Origin: Nocardioides sp. Root190 | GTDB lineage: Bacteria > Actinomycetota > Actinomycetes > Propionibacteriales > Nocardioidaceae | Direction of reading: 5' to 3' | Assembly: GCF_001428565.1 (NCBI RefSeq) | Contig: NZ_LMIA01000010.1 | Span: 306,305-370,304 of the forward strand | Length of the DNA stretch: 64,000 nt | Shown: in pieces, positions 46,073-56,401 of the stretch | How the letters are laid out: every line of letters starts with the position of its first letter | How positions within the stretch are numbered: position 1 is the stretch's first letter | Made by a program: the position numbers and the translations under genes | The notes under the pieces: model-generated | What the model saw: the letters and a program-made list of their open reading frames with translations, nothing else | The model's database searches: none | Told to the model about the DNA's origin: nothing

Positions 46073-47842
46073 TCAGCCCCGGACCAGCCCGAGCAGCGCC
46101 TCGACGGCGCCGTCCAGTGCGAGTTCCTGCTTCTCGCCCGTACGACGGTCCTTGACCTCGATCAGGCCGTCGACGACGCCGCGCCCCACCGTGACGATGG
46201 TGGGCACACCGATCAGCTCGGCGTCCTTGAACTTCACGCCGGGGCTGATCTTTCCGGCGCGGTCGTCGAAGACGACGTCCACACCGGCAGCGACCAGGCC
46301 CGCGACGAGCTGCTCGGCGGCCTCGAACACGGCAGCGTCCTTGCCCGCGGCGACCACGTGCACGTCGGCCGGGGCGATCTCGCGAGGCCAGCACAGCCCG
46401 ATCTCGTCGAGGGTGTCCTCGGCGATCGCAGCGACCGCTCGGGAGACGCCCACGCCGTACGAGCCCATCGTGACGGTGACCAGCTTGCCGTTCTCGTCGA
46501 GCACCTTGAGGTCCAGCGACTCGGCGTACTTGCGGCCGAGCTGGAACACGTGGCCCATCTCGATGCCGCGTGCGGACTCGAGCGTGCCGCCGTCACAGTT
46601 GGGGCAGGCGTCGCCGTCACGCACGTCGGCCGCCTCGATGGTGCCGTCGGCGGTGAAGTCGCGTCCAGCCACGAGGTCGACGACGTGGCGACCGGGCTCG
46701 TCGGCCCCGGTGACCCAGCGGGTGCCCTCGGAGACGCGGGGGTCCAGGAGGTAGCGGATCGCGCTGGTTCCCTCCTCGCCGAGCGCCCCGGGACCGATGT
46801 AGCCCTTGACGAGCGAGGGGTGCTTGCGGAATTCCGCCTCGTCCATCGCCTCGACCTCGATGGGCTCGAGCTGACCCTCGAGCCGCTTCTGGTCGACCTC
46901 GCGGTCGCCGGGCAGACCGATGGCGAGGGGCTCGCGGGTGCCGTCGGGGTGCTTGAGCACGACCAGGACGTTCTTCAGGGTGTCGCCGGCCGCCCAGGGA
47001 CGGTCCGCACGCGGGAACGCGCTGTTGAGGTGGTCGACGAGGCTGTCGATGGTGGGCGTGCCAGGGGTGTCCTCGACGTGCGCGGCGGGTGCGTCGTCGT
47101 ACGACACGGCGGCGGGAGCCGGCACCTGGACCGCCTCCACGTTGGCGGCGTAGTCGCACGCCGTGCAGCGGACGTAGGTGTCCTCACCGACGGCGGCGTT
47201 CGCCAGGAACTCCTCGGACTTCGAGCCCCCCATCGCCCCGGCGGTCGCCTTGACGATGACGTAGTCGAAGCCGAGCCGGTCGAAGATCCGGACGTAGGCG
47301 TCGCGGTGCTTCTGGTACGACACCTCCAGGCCGGCGTCGTCGACGTCGAAGGAGTAGGAGTCCTTCATGATGAACTCGCGCCCGCGCAGCAGTCCCGCCC
47401 GGGGACGCGCCTCGTCGCGGTACTTCGTCTGGACCTGGTACAGGCTCAGCGGCAGGTCCTTGTAGGACCCGTACATGTCCTTGACCAGGAGCGTGAACAT
47501 CTCCTCGTGGGTAGGGCCCAGCAGGTAGTCGGCGCCCTTGCGGTCCTTGAGGCGGAAGATCCCGTCGCCGTACTCGGTCCACCGGTTGGTCGCCTCGTAG
47601 GGCTCACGGGGAAGCAGCGCGGGGAAGCTGACCTCCTGGGCGCCGATGGCGTCCATCTCCTCGCGGATGATGCCCTCGACCTTGCGCAGCACCTTCAACC
47701 CCAGCGGCAGCCAGGTGTAGATGCCCGGCGCAGCGCGACGGATGTAGCCGGCCCGCAGCAGCAGACGGTGGCTCGGGACCTCCGCGTCCGAGGGGTCCTC
47801 ACGAAGGGTTCGAACGAACAGGGTGGACATCCGCATCAGCAC
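46073..47842 (-). CDS. proS: Prolyl-tRNA synthetase, bacterial type
   Basis: A 589-residue class II synthetase. Motif 2 and 3 regions ([23 protein letters not shown] and [11 protein letters not shown]) are clear, and an editing insertion (INS) occupies about residues 225-390. The anticodon-binding domain is C-terminal. GTG 47842 is favoured because TAGGGT lies seven bases upstream; internal ATGs at codons 3 and 5 are alternatives. Confidence 0.96.
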   Translation of the reverse strand: MLMRMSTLFVRTLREDPSDAEVPSHRLLLRAGYIRRAAPGIYTWLPLGLKVLRKVEGIIREEMDAIGAQEVSFPALLPREPYEATNRWTEYGDGIFRLKDRKGADYLLGPTHEEMFTLLVKDMYGSYKDLPLSLYQVQTKYRDEARPRAGLLRGREFIMKDSYSFDVDDAGLEVSYQKHRDAYVRIFDRLGFDYVIVKATAGAMGGSKSEEFLANAAVGEDTYVRCTACDYAANVEAVQVPAPAAVSYDDAPAAHVEDTPGTPTIDSLVDHLNSAFPRADRPWAAGDTLKNVLVVLKHPDGTREPLAIGLPGDREVDQKRLEGQLEPIEVEAMDEAEFRKHPSLVKGYIGPGALGEEGTSAIRYLLDPRVSEGTRWVTGADEPGRHVVDLVAGRDFTADGTIEAADVRDGDACPNCDGGTLESARGIEMGHVFQLGRKYAESLDLKVLDENGKLVTVTMGSYGVGVSRAVAAIAEDTLDEIGLCWPREIAPADVHVVAAGKDAAVFEAAEQLVAGLVAAGVDVVFDDRAGKISPGVKFKDAELIGVPTIVTVGRGVVDGLIEVKDRRTGEKQELALDGAVEALLGLVRG

Positions 47843-47849
47843 GGGCGCA

Positions 47850-47855
47850 ACCCTA
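47850..47855 (-). promoter_or_regulatory. -10 hexamer TAGGGT of proS
   Basis: TAGGGT, seven bases, then GTG 47842; predicts a leaderless transcript and decides the start. Confidence 0.5.
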
Positions 47856-47908
47856 CGGCTGCGGAGCCGGTCGCCGCGAACCAGTAACCCTTCGAGGCGA
47901 CGACGTGC

Positions 47909-48277
47909 TCAGGCGGTCCGTGCCGCCTTGAGCATCCCGCGGATCATCGGCCACTGCAGCGGCACGCGTGCCGCCGTGATCGCCTTGTAGGCCGTGTTGT
48001 CACTCCCCTGCGCGTCGACGGCCATCTTGGCGTTGCCCGGCAGGACGCCGGCGAGCAGTGCAACGCTGGCGTACGCGGCGACCTTGCGGGTGCGCGGGTG
48101 CAGCATGCCGGCGGCGCACGCCAGCTCGGCGACACCACTCCAGATCACCCAGTCGCGGGCACTTCCGGGGAGCTGCTCGGGGATCAGGGGCTCGAACACC
48201 TCGGGCTTGACGAGGTGCACGACACCACTGACGGCGAACGCGCCGGTGACGGCCTTGGCGGTGATCGGAAGCGACAT
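47909..48277 (-). CDS. DoxX-family membrane protein
   Basis: A 122-residue protein with four hydrophobic segments and the DoxX-like FAVSGVVHLVKPE start, then WSGVAELACAAGMLHPRTRKVAA. Function unknown. It lies between proS and the FAD enzyme gene on the same strand; CAGGCT six bases before ATG 48277 resembles a -10 element. Confidence 0.82.
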   Translation of the reverse strand: MSLPITAKAVTGAFAVSGVVHLVKPEVFEPLIPEQLPGSARDWVIWSGVAELACAAGMLHPRTRKVAAYASVALLAGVLPGNAKMAVDAQGSDNTAYKAITAARVPLQWPMIRGMLKAARTA

Positions 48278-48311
48278 GGGACCAGCCTGTCAGATCCCCG
48301 GTGGCTGCAGC

Positions 48312-50063
48312 TCAGACGATGTCGAGCAGGTTCTTCTGGCCGAGCTTGTAGAGCAGCTTGTCGGCCGCCTTGAGGACCGCGAACTCCGGCGGGTCGTACA
48401 TCCGGAAGGTCTTCACCCGGGTCGCCTTCGAGCGGGACTCCTCGAGGATCGCGTTGACGGCATGGCGGGCGGACTCGTTGGCCCCCTCCATCGTGGCGAG
48501 GTCGATGTCGGTCTGCACGAAGTCCCCGCTCATGAGGAGGTTCGGGACCTTCGTGCGGGCGGTCGGGCGCTTGTTCCAGGTGTCGACCGTGTTCACGAGC
48601 AACGGCGTCTCGTTGGTGTTGCGCCCTGCGGAGGCGTCCCACTGCACGCCCGGGTCCAGGAACCACGAGTGCACGATGCCCTCGGGCAGCAGGTCGCCGA
48701 AGGTGTGGTGGTCACGGATCTGGGCGAGCACCTCCTCGGCGATCTCCTGGCGGGTGCACTCCTTGGCAGGCTTCCCGTAGAGGATGCCCGGCGCGTCCCA
48801 GTTGGAGATGTCGACCGAGAGGATGTCGACGACCTCGCCGTCGCCGTAGTCCCGCGAGATCACCCGGTCCTCCCAGAAGGCACCCTGGGTGAGGGCCGTC
48901 AGCGACCACGGCGAGTCGATGAACGTCATGTGCCCCTTGGTGAGGTCGGCACTGGCACGCAGGAAGTACTGGATGCCGACCATCCAGTCGGTCTTCAACG
49001 ACTGGAGGCCCTTGAGTCCCGGATCCAGCGCGAGGACGTTCGAGGTCAGCGTCGGGATCGCCCTCTCGACCGGCATCGCGCTCACGAACCAGTCGGCCTC
49101 GACCCGACTGGTGGCGCCCGATGCGCTGGCGAGCACTGCGGCCGTGATCCGGCCGCCACTGGTCTCGTAGCGGACCAGGCGCTGGCCGCTCACGAAGCAG
49201 ACGCCGCGGCCGCGCAGGTAGGTCATCCAGGGGTCGATCCACGCCTCGTTCGTCGGCAGGTCGAGGACGCGGTCGAGTGCGCCGTCGTTGCCGCGGCCCA
49301 TGATGTTGTAGACGAAGGCCTCGCCCATGTTGCCGATCGTGCGGGTGCTGGCGATCGTCTCCTTGGCGGCGACGAGGTTGCGGGTCAGGCCGGCCGCGAG
49401 GATCTTCTGGTAGGGCTGCGAGCGCTTGCCAGCGCCCACGAAGTCCCACCAGCTGACCTTCTCCCACTGCCCGAGGCGGCGCTCGTCGCAGCTGGTGAGG
49501 AAGACCAGGAGCCGCTCGACGAAGTAGACGAGCTCGTGCGCCGGCACCGCGTGCCCGCCGAGGGTGTCGAGCAGGGACCGGCGCAGGCCGTCGACGGAGA
49601 GCAGCTGCACGGGGTCCGGACCGATGCCGAAGACGAAGGCGTCCGCGTGGTCGCCACCCCGCAGGAACTTGCCGCCGCTGGCGGCCACGAGGTTGTCACC
49701 GACGGTGCCGGAGCCGAACGGGATCCGTCGCATCGTCTCGGGGACGTGGTGGTAGAAGCCGGGGAAGAACCGGAAGCCGTGCTCCCCCGGCAGGTCGGCG
49801 CGCCCGCCCGTGCCGGTGCCTGCGAACGGGATGCTCCGCGCCTTGCCACCCCACGCGGACGGTTCGAAGACGGTGACCGAGAAGCCGCGCTCGATGAGCT
49901 CGTGGGCGGCCGTCAACCCAGCCATGCCTCCCCCGAGGACGACGGCGTCCTTGCCGGGCGTCGCCGCGAACGCGGCGCCCATCCCGACGCCCGCGAGAGC
50001 GGCACCGGCGCCGACGGCGGCCGAGGACGAGAGCAGGGTACGGCGGTCGAGACGCTGCGTCAT
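48312..50063 (-). CDS. FAD-dependent amine-oxidase/desaturase-like enzyme, Tat-exported
   Basis: A 583-residue flavoprotein. A Tat-like signal (LDRRTLLSSSAAVGAGAALAG) precedes the FAD loop VVLGGGMAGLTAAHELIERG and a Glu-ended VTVFEPS. The C-terminal FAD segment is NLLMSGDFVQTDID, as in phytoene desaturase-like and hydroxysqualene dehydroxylase-like enzymes. Substrate unknown, perhaps a lipid. It is divergent from a TetR regulator with two palindromes between them. ATG 50063 has GGGGAG as ribosome site. Confidence 0.85.
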   Translation of the reverse strand: MTQRLDRRTLLSSSAAVGAGAALAGVGMGAAFAATPGKDAVVLGGGMAGLTAAHELIERGFSVTVFEPSAWGGKARSIPFAGTGTGGRADLPGEHGFRFFPGFYHHVPETMRRIPFGSGTVGDNLVAASGGKFLRGGDHADAFVFGIGPDPVQLLSVDGLRRSLLDTLGGHAVPAHELVYFVERLLVFLTSCDERRLGQWEKVSWWDFVGAGKRSQPYQKILAAGLTRNLVAAKETIASTRTIGNMGEAFVYNIMGRGNDGALDRVLDLPTNEAWIDPWMTYLRGRGVCFVSGQRLVRYETSGGRITAAVLASASGATSRVEADWFVSAMPVERAIPTLTSNVLALDPGLKGLQSLKTDWMVGIQYFLRASADLTKGHMTFIDSPWSLTALTQGAFWEDRVISRDYGDGEVVDILSVDISNWDAPGILYGKPAKECTRQEIAEEVLAQIRDHHTFGDLLPEGIVHSWFLDPGVQWDASAGRNTNETPLLVNTVDTWNKRPTARTKVPNLLMSGDFVQTDIDLATMEGANESARHAVNAILEESRSKATRVKTFRMYDPPEFAVLKAADKLLYKLGQKNLLDIV

Positions 50064-50086
50064 TGGTGATCTCCCCACGAGGCCAA

Positions 50087-50102
50087 CCGACACTGGTGTC
50101 GG
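50087..50102. promoter_or_regulatory. Operator palindrome 1 before the FAD enzyme gene
   Basis: CCGACACTGGTGTCGG: perfect 7-base arms around TG, 24 bases upstream of the FAD enzyme start. Probable TetR-family operator. Confidence 0.7.
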
Positions 50103-50166
50103 TAACTGTTGGAGGCGAGTATTGTGACTGGCACCACACCAGGTCAAGGGCTGCGCACCGCTGTTT

Positions 50167-50182
50167 CCGACACAGGTGTGGG
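50167..50182. promoter_or_regulatory. Operator palindrome 2 before the TetR gene
   Basis: CCGACACAGGTGTGGG, matching operator 1 except near the centre and one arm base. It is 80 bases from operator 1 and 32 bases before the TetR start. Confidence 0.65.
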
Positions 50183-50213
50183 TCCCCGCCCGCGCCGATG
50201 ACAAGGAGAACGA

Positions 50214-50846
50214 GTGACGACCACCGGAACGGTCCGGCGCCGGCTCAGTGCGCCCGTCCGACGTCAGCGGATCGAGGCCGCCGCGGTCGAGGTCTTCGCC
50301 GAGCGCGGCTACGACGCCTCCTCGGTCGGCGAGATCGCGGTCGCCGCCGGCGTGACCCGGACGGTCCTCTACGACCACTTCCGCTCCAAGCGCGAGCTCT
50401 ACCTGCAGGTCCTCGAGAGCCAGAACGCCGCCATGCTCGCCGAGGTGGGCGCGGGCATCACCGGCGCCGGGGCCGGACCGGACCGGCTGCGGTCCACCGT
50501 CACGGCGTACCTCACCTTCGCGCGGGCGCGACCGGCGTCGCGACGCCTGCTCGTCGACCCGATCCCGACCGGCGACCCCGAGCTGGACCGGGTCATCGGG
50601 GCCTTCCGCTCGGCCCGCACCCAGGCCGTCGCCGCGATGCTCGCGCCCGACCTCGCCCTGTCCGGCGTCGACCCCGGCTCCACCGCGTCCTCCGTCGTCG
50701 TCGAACTCCTCATCACCGGCGTCGACGGCGTGGCACGTTGGTGGCAGGAGCACCCGGGCGTGACACTCGAGGAGGTCGCCGATGCGGCTGCACGGCTCCT
50801 GTGGAACGGACTGCCGCGCTCGGGAGGACTCGACGCCCCCGGCTGA
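50214..50846 (+). CDS. TetR-family transcriptional regulator
   Basis: A 210-residue repressor. The helix-turn-helix covers about residues 17-60: AAAVEVFAERGYDASSVGEIA then VTRTVLYDHFRSKRELY. The ligand domain is Ala/Val-rich with no recognised pocket. It is divergent from the FAD enzyme gene, and two CCGACAC-type palindromes in the shared gap suggest it controls both genes. GTG 50214. Confidence 0.92.
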   Translation: MTTTGTVRRRLSAPVRRQRIEAAAVEVFAERGYDASSVGEIAVAAGVTRTVLYDHFRSKRELYLQVLESQNAAMLAEVGAGITGAGAGPDRLRSTVTAYLTFARARPASRRLLVDPIPTGDPELDRVIGAFRSARTQAVAAMLAPDLALSGVDPGSTASSVVVELLITGVDGVARWWQEHPGVTLEEVADAAARLLWNGLPRSGGLDAPG

Positions 50847-50851
50847 GCTCG

Positions 50852-51697
50852 TCAGAACATCACGGTCGCGAAACGCTCGTTCTCCACGAAGCCGACCCGC
50901 TCGTAGACCGCGCGTGCACTGTGGTTCCAGTCGTTGACGTACAACGAGACCGTCGGCGAGATCCGAGCCCGCACCTGCTGGACCACGGCGGCCATCCCGG
51001 CGCTCGCCAGGCCCTGACCACGTCGGTGCGGGGGCACCCAGACCCCCTGGATCTGGGCGGCGTCCGGACTCGCGCAGGCCACCTCCGCCTTGAAGACGAG
51101 CTCGTCGCCGTCGTACCGGACGAACGACCAACCGCGGCCGATGAGCTGGGCGACCCGGGCACGGTAGAGCTCGGAGCCACCGCCGTACTCCGGCGACACC
51201 CCGACCTCCTCGGTGTACATCGCCACGCACGCCGGGTAGAGCGTCGCGATGTCGTTCTGCACACCCGCCCGGACACCCTGGTCAGGGCTCACCGCCGGCG
51301 GGCCGTCGATGACGAGGTGGCGCTGGTCCCACCTCATGTCCCGCGGACTCCCCCAGTGCGGACCGACCTCGCCCCAGAACGCACGCACCGCGTCCTGCGG
51401 GCCCACGATCGTCGAGGCCGTACGACGCCGCGACAGCGCGCGCTCGGCAAAGGCGACGGCGGCCTCCGGGTCGGCCTCCACCGGGACCAGGTTGGCGGCG
51501 ACGTGGCAGGCAGCCACGAGGTGGCCTCCGTCGAAGCGTCCCCACATCTCGCCACCGAGCCACCGCGGCTCGAGGTTGGTGGTCTGCGCCCGATGGATCG
51601 CGAAGACGTTGACGACCGGATTCCGCCCGGCAAGGGCGAGGAACGCCTCGAGGTCGGGCGCCCCGAGCACGCGTACGCCGTGGCGGGTGGTCAGCAC
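50852..51697 (-). CDS. DUF4081/GNAT N-acetyltransferase
   Basis: A 281-residue protein: an N-terminal DUF4081-like region (LALAGRNPVVNVFAIHR) and a C-terminal GNAT domain with VWVPPHRRGQGLASAGMAAV as the acetyl-CoA site and YVNDWNHSARAVYERVGF. Mycobacteria have a homologue just downstream of ispG; here a homocysteine methyltransferase-like gene lies between. GTG 51697 is six bases after TAGGCT. It ends five bases from the TetR gene end. Confidence 0.88.
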   Translation of the reverse strand: MLTTRHGVRVLGAPDLEAFLALAGRNPVVNVFAIHRAQTTNLEPRWLGGEMWGRFDGGHLVAACHVAANLVPVEADPEAAVAFAERALSRRRTASTIVGPQDAVRAFWGEVGPHWGSPRDMRWDQRHLVIDGPPAVSPDQGVRAGVQNDIATLYPACVAMYTEEVGVSPEYGGGSELYRARVAQLIGRGWSFVRYDGDELVFKAEVACASPDAAQIQGVWVPPHRRGQGLASAGMAAVVQQVRARISPTVSLYVNDWNHSARAVYERVGFVENERFATVMF

Positions 51698-51703
51698 GGG
51701 GCC

Positions 51704-51709
51704 AGCCTA
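51704..51709 (-). promoter_or_regulatory. -10 hexamer TAGGCT of the GNAT gene
   Basis: TAGGCT, then GGCCCC, then GTG 51697; predicts a leaderless transcript. Confidence 0.5.
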
Positions 51710-51768
51710 GTGTCGGAGCGTCCCGGATGACGCTGGTGGATCGTGGCGTGGCGGAGTAGAACCGAACC

Positions 51769-52662
51769 ATGACCACACGCCATGTGACCGACGGGGGCCT
51801 GGAGACGGACCTGGTCTTCCTGCGCGGGTTCGACCTGCCCGAGTTCGCGTCGTTCCCGTTGCTGGACACCGAGGAGGGTCGCGCCGCCCTGGCCGACTAC
51901 TACCTCGCCTATGCCGACATCGCCGCGCGCGCCCAGGCACCCCTGCTCCTGGAGACCCCGACATGGCGCGCGAACCCCGACCACGCCGCACTCCTGGGCT
52001 ACGACGCCGCCGCCCTCGACCGGATCAACCGGGAGAGCGTGGACTTCCTGACCGCGCTGGCCGCCGAGCGCGCCGGAGAGCTCGTCGGCTGGGAGGTCGG
52101 GGGGATGCTCGGTCCGCGCGGCGACGGCTACGCCACGGCTGGTCCGGTCGATCCGGACGCCGCCGCGGACTACCACCGTCCGCAGCTGGTCTCGTTCGCC
52201 GCCGCAGGTGCGGGCCGGGCCACGGTGCTGACGCTGACCGAGATCGGTGAGGCGATCGGGGTCAGCCGGGCAGCGGCCGACGTCGGGATCCGCGTCGCGA
52301 TCGGCTTCACGGTGGAGACCGACGGGCGCCTGCCGGACGGCACCAGCCTCGCCGAGGCGGTCGAGGCGGTGGACGCGGTCGCCCCGCCGTCGTACTTCAT
52401 CGTCAACTGTGCGCACCCCTCCCACGTGCTTTCCGGGCTGGACGAGGGCGCCTGGCGTGATCGCATCGGTGGCCTGCGCGTCAACGCCTCGACGATGAGC
52501 CACACCGAGCTGGACGAGTCCGAGACGCTCGACGACGGGGATCCCGTGCAGCTCGCTGCGGATCAGCAACCGCTGCTGGAGGCCTTCGAACACCTCGAGG
52601 TGCTGGGCGGCTGCTGTGGCACGGACTCCCGGCACGTGGCAGCGATGTGGGGCGTCAGCTGA
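51769..52662 (+). CDS. Homocysteine S-methyltransferase family protein
   Basis: A 297-residue zinc-dependent methyltransferase. The zinc ligands are Cys214 (IVNCAHP) and Cys282-Cys283 (GGCCGTD). It opens with [11 protein letters not shown] as in MmuM/betaine-homocysteine methyltransferase-like proteins. It could methylate homocysteine from S-methylmethionine or another donor. TAGAAC six bases before ATG 51769 is a near-match -10. The end overlaps ispG by 8 bases through TCAGCTGA. Confidence 0.9.
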   Translation: MTTRHVTDGGLETDLVFLRGFDLPEFASFPLLDTEEGRAALADYYLAYADIAARAQAPLLLETPTWRANPDHAALLGYDAAALDRINRESVDFLTALAAERAGELVGWEVGGMLGPRGDGYATAGPVDPDAAADYHRPQLVSFAAAGAGRATVLTLTEIGEAIGVSRAAADVGIRVAIGFTVETDGRLPDGTSLAEAVEAVDAVAPPSYFIVNCAHPSHVLSGLDEGAWRDRIGGLRVNASTMSHTELDESETLDDGDPVQLAADQQPLLEAFEHLEVLGGCCGTDSRHVAAMWGVS

Positions 52663-53806
52663 CGGAGACGGTGGCCTCGGCGCCCTCGACGGGCTCCATC
52701 GACTCGGCGAGCTTCATCGCCTCTTCGATCAGCGTCTCCACGATCATGGCCTCGGGCACGGTCTTGATGACCTCGCCCTTCACGAAGATCTGACCCTTGC
52801 CGTTGCCGGACGCGACGCCGAGATCGGCCTCACGGGCCTCGCCCGGACCGTTGACGACACATCCCATGACGGCGACGCGCAGCGGGACCTCGAGACCGTC
52901 CAGGCCCGCGGTCACCCGCTCGGCAAGGGTGTAGACGTCGACCTGGGCCCGGCCACAGGACGGGCAGGAGACGATCTCGAGCTTGCGGGGACGCAGGTTG
53001 AGCGACTGCAGGATCTGGATGCCGACCTTGACCTCCTCGACCGGCGGCGCGGACAGGGAGACGCGGATGGTGTCCCCGATGCCGCGCGAGAGCAGTGCAC
53101 CGAAGGCGGTCGCCGACTTGATGGTGCCCTGGAAGGCAGGGCCGGCCTCGGTGACGCCGAGGTGCAGCGGCCAGTCGCCGGCCTCGGCAAGTAGCTCGTA
53201 GGCGCGCACCATCACGACGGGGTCGTTGTGCTTGACCGAGATCTTGAAGTCGCGGAAGCCGTGCTCCTCGAACAGGCTCGCCTCCCACACGGCGGACTCG
53301 ACGAGTGCCTCGGGCGTCGCCTTGCCGTACTTCTCGAGGAGCCGCTTGTCGAGCGAACCTGCGTTGACGCCGATCCGGATCGAGGTGCCGCGGTCGTTGG
53401 CGGCCTTCGCGATCTCCTTGATCTGGTCGTCGAACTTCTTGATGTTGCCCGGGTTCACCCGGACCGCGGCGCAACCGGCGTCGATCGCGGCGAAGACGTA
53501 CTTCGGCTGGAAGTGGATGTCGGCGATGACCGGGATCTGGCTGTGCTGCGCGATCTCGGCGAGCGCGTCCGCATCGTCCTGGCTGGGGCAGGCCACCCGC
53601 ACGATGTCACAGCCTGCGGCCGTCAGTTCGGCGATCTGCTGGAGCGTCGTGTTGACGTCCGAGGTCAGCGTGGTGGTCATGGACTGGACCGAGACCGGGT
53701 GGTCGCTGCCGACGCCGACCTTGCCCACCTGGATCTGGCGGGTGGTACGACGGGGGGCGAGCACCGGCGGAGGCGCAGCGGGCATGCCCAGGCTGATCGA
53801 CGTCAT
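52655..53806 (-). CDS. ispG: 4-hydroxy-3-methylbut-2-enyl diphosphate synthase
   Basis: A 383-residue IspG (GcpE), a [4Fe-4S] enzyme of the MEP isoprenoid pathway. It has [15 protein letters not shown] at the start, [13 protein letters not shown], and cluster Cys in [11 protein letters not shown] and [14 protein letters not shown]. It is 30 bases from rip1, in the order dxr-rip1-ispG. TAGTCT lies six bases before ATG 53806. Confidence 0.97.
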   Translation of the reverse strand: MTSISLGMPAAPPPVLAPRRTTRQIQVGKVGVGSDHPVSVQSMTTTLTSDVNTTLQQIAELTAAGCDIVRVACPSQDDADALAEIAQHSQIPVIADIHFQPKYVFAAIDAGCAAVRVNPGNIKKFDDQIKEIAKAANDRGTSIRIGVNAGSLDKRLLEKYGKATPEALVESAVWEASLFEEHGFRDFKISVKHNDPVVMVRAYELLAEAGDWPLHLGVTEAGPAFQGTIKSATAFGALLSRGIGDTIRVSLSAPPVEEVKVGIQILQSLNLRPRKLEIVSCPSCGRAQVDVYTLAERVTAGLDGLEVPLRVAVMGCVVNGPGEAREADLGVASGNGKGQIFVKGEVIKTVPEAMIVETLIEEAMKLAESMEPVEGAEATVSVS

Positions 53807-53812
53807 GGTTTC

Positions 53813-53818
53813 AGACTA
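53813..53818 (-). promoter_or_regulatory. -10 hexamer TAGTCT of ispG
   Basis: TAGTCT, then GAAACC, then ATG 53806, inside the short rip1-ispG gap. ispG may have its own leaderless transcript besides readthrough. Confidence 0.45.
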
Positions 53819-53836
53819 CTTCCGGGAGCGTGGCGA

Positions 53837-55192
53837 TCAGGATTCGAGGTGCACGGGCACCACGAGGTCGCCGATGATCAGGACCACGCCCATGACGATG
53901 AGGCTCAGCGCCACCACGTAGGTCAGCGGCAGCAACCGGGCGCCGTCGACGTACCCGGGGTCGGGCAGCTTGCGGAGCCTGGCCCAGCCGCTGCGGATGC
54001 CCTGCCAGAGAGCGGTGGCGATGCGCCCGCCGTCGAGGGGCACCAGCGGCACGAGGTTGAGCATGCCGATGAAGAAGTTGAAGCCGGCGATCAGCATGAG
54101 CAGTGAGACGGCCTTGTCCGTCGTGCTGATCTCGTCGTGCGAGGCGACCTCGCCCGCGAGACGACCGCCACCGACGACGCTGACCGGCCCCATCGGGTCG
54201 CGCTCACCGATGCCGACGATCGCCTTCGCGACCCCCCACACCTTCTGCGGGAGGGTGACCAGCGCCTTGGCGACGTCGACGGTCATGTGGCCCATCTGGC
54301 CGATCGTGTAGAGCACGCCGCCGGTGGTGGCGTGCGACCGCGGGCTCACGCCCAGGAAGCCGACCTCGGTCGGCTTCTCGTCGTCGGCCTCGAGGAACCG
54401 CGGCGTCACCGTCGTGCTGGTCTGGATCGGGACCAGCTCGCCGTCGCGCTCGACGACGACGTCGGCCGTGCCGCTGCCGTTCTTGCGGACCAGGGACTGC
54501 ATCTGTTCCCAGCTGGTGATCTCGGTGCCGTTGAAGGAGACGACCCGGTCACCCACCTCGATGCCCGCCTCGAAGGCAGGCGTCGGGGCGTTCTCCAGCT
54601 CCTCGGCAGTGCAGACCCGGTTGCCCTCGTCGGCCGGGACGACGCAGGCGTGCACCTCGCCGATGGTGGTCTCGACCGTCGGGTCGCCCGCGTTGCCCAC
54701 CGTGGCGAAGACGCCGGTGAAGATCACGAAGGCGATCACGATGTTGACGAGTGGCCCGCCGAACATCACGATCGCCTGCTTCCACCAGGCCAGCTTGTAG
54801 AAGAGGCGGTCGGAGTCCTCGGGCCGGATCGTGTCCCACTCCGCTGCACGGGCGTCGGAGATCAGCTGGGTGAACAGTCCGGTGTCGGACTTGCGCACGC
54901 GGAGGACCTCGTTGCCGGCGGCATCGACCTCGACCTTCGCGAGCTGCTCGGCACCGGGCGGGAGCATCCCGACGATCTTCACGTAGCCGCCGAGCGGGAT
55001 GGCCTTGAGGCCGTACTCGGTCTCGCCGACCTGCTTGCTCCACACCGTGGGCCCGAAGCCGATGAAGTACTGCGTGACCTTCCCGCCGAACTTCTTGGCG
55101 GGGATCATGTGCCCCAGCTCGTGCAGACCGACCGACGCGACGAGCGCGACGGTGAAGATCAGCACCCCGAGGGTGTAGAGAAGAACAGTCAT
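53837..55192 (-). CDS. Site-2 protease (M50), Rip1/RseP-like
   Basis: A 451-residue intramembrane zinc protease. The zinc motif HELGH is at residues 24-28 on the first helix, a PDZ domain lies near residues 190-300 (VGDRVVSFNGTEI), and the LVPLDGGRIA motif completes the active site in a late helix. The mycobacterial homologue Rip1 cleaves anti-sigma factors. ATG 55192 overlaps the dxr stop by one base. Confidence 0.95.
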   Translation of the reverse strand: MTVLLYTLGVLIFTVALVASVGLHELGHMIPAKKFGGKVTQYFIGFGPTVWSKQVGETEYGLKAIPLGGYVKIVGMLPPGAEQLAKVEVDAAGNEVLRVRKSDTGLFTQLISDARAAEWDTIRPEDSDRLFYKLAWWKQAIVMFGGPLVNIVIAFVIFTGVFATVGNAGDPTVETTIGEVHACVVPADEGNRVCTAEELENAPTPAFEAGIEVGDRVVSFNGTEITSWEQMQSLVRKNGSGTADVVVERDGELVPIQTSTTVTPRFLEADDEKPTEVGFLGVSPRSHATTGGVLYTIGQMGHMTVDVAKALVTLPQKVWGVAKAIVGIGERDPMGPVSVVGGGRLAGEVASHDEISTTDKAVSLLMLIAGFNFFIGMLNLVPLVPLDGGRIATALWQGIRSGWARLRKLPDPGYVDGARLLPLTYVVALSLIVMGVVLIIGDLVVPVHLES

Positions 55193-56304
55193 CACGGGCG
55201 GGCTTGTCCTCGGTCTGCGATCGTGCGGGCGGCGGCCTCCCGCGCCCACGCGTCGGCCGCGAGGACGTCGTCGAGGGAGAGCTGCTGGTTCGAGGGTACG
55301 TCGTGTGCGGCTACCGCGTCCGCCACGACGTCGACGATTCCGGTGAAGGGCAGGCGACCGGTCCGGAAGGCGTCCACGGCCACCTCGTTGGCGGCGTTGT
55401 AGACCGCCGGAGCCGTCCCTCCGCGGGCGCCCGCCTCACGGGCCAGCGCGACCGCGGGGAAGGCCTGGTCGTCGAGCGGGAAGAACTCCCAGGTCTCCGT
55501 CCGGGTCCAGTCCACGGGCGGTGCCGCGTCCGGCACCCGGTCGGGCCAGGAGAGGCCCAGCGCGATCGGGATCAGCATGGTCGGCGGGCTCGCCTGGACG
55601 ATCGTGGAGCCGTCCACGAACTCCACCATCGAGTGCACGACGCTCGTCGGGTGCACCACGACCTCGATCCGGTCGAACGGGATGCCGAAGAGGAGATGGG
55701 CCTCGATGACCTCCAGGCCCTTGTTGACCAGGGTCGCGGAGTTGATGGTGATCACCGGTCCCATGTCCCAGGTCGGGTGCGCCGCGGCCTGCTGCGGAGT
55801 GACGTCGGCGAGCTCGGCGCGGGACCGGCCGCGGAAGGGCCCCCCGCTCGCGGTGAGCACGAGACGTCGTACCTCCTGCTCCGTGCCGGCGCGCAGGCAC
55901 TGCGCCAGGGCACTGTGCTCGGAGTCGACCGGGACGATCTGACCCGGAGCGGCCCGGTCCAGGACGAGCGGCCCGCCCATGACCAGCGACTCCTTGTTGG
56001 CGAGCGCGAGGGTGTTGCCCGCGTCGAGTGCGGCCAGGGTCGGCCGCAGGCCCACGGCGCCGGTGATGCCGTTGAGCACGACGTCGCACGACTGGGCGGC
56101 GGCCTCGGTGCTGGCCTGCTCCCCCAACCCGTGGAAGGCCGGGCCGAACTCGGCCACCTGCGCCTCGAAGAGCGCAGGATTGCTGCCGCCCGCGGTCAGG
56201 CCGACCACCCGGAACCGGTCCGGGTTGGCGCGGACCAGCTCGAGGGCCTGGGTGCCGATGGAACCGGTCGAGCCGAGGATGACGACGTCCTTCACATCCG
56301 CCAT
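55192..56304 (-). CDS. dxr: 1-deoxy-D-xylulose 5-phosphate reductoisomerase
   Basis: A 370-residue Dxr of the MEP pathway. NADPH loop [23 protein letters not shown], the metal-binding [14 protein letters not shown] and [19 protein letters not shown] are all seen. ATG 56304; the open frame extends to 56589 with no start signal. First gene of dxr-rip1-ispG. Confidence 0.97.
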   Translation of the reverse strand: MADVKDVVILGSTGSIGTQALELVRANPDRFRVVGLTAGGSNPALFEAQVAEFGPAFHGLGEQASTEAAAQSCDVVLNGITGAVGLRPTLAALDAGNTLALANKESLVMGGPLVLDRAAPGQIVPVDSEHSALAQCLRAGTEQEVRRLVLTASGGPFRGRSRAELADVTPQQAAAHPTWDMGPVITINSATLVNKGLEVIEAHLLFGIPFDRIEVVVHPTSVVHSMVEFVDGSTIVQASPPTMLIPIALGLSWPDRVPDAAPPVDWTRTETWEFFPLDDQAFPAVALAREAGARGGTAPAVYNAANEVAVDAFRTGRLPFTGIVDVVADAVAAHDVPSNQQLSLDDVLAADAWAREAAARTIADRGQARP

Positions 56305-56401
56305 CCTCGCAGCCCCGCCCTCGGCACCGAATTCCGGCGATGTGTCAGCCACCACGGCGGAAATGCCACCGAACAGGGGACTCGTCACGCATGCTGTCCG
56401 C

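Noticed and set aside
45287..47887. Long plus-strand open frame opposite the HAD gene and proS
   Set aside because: It spans two clear minus-strand genes and their junction; no family motif is seen.
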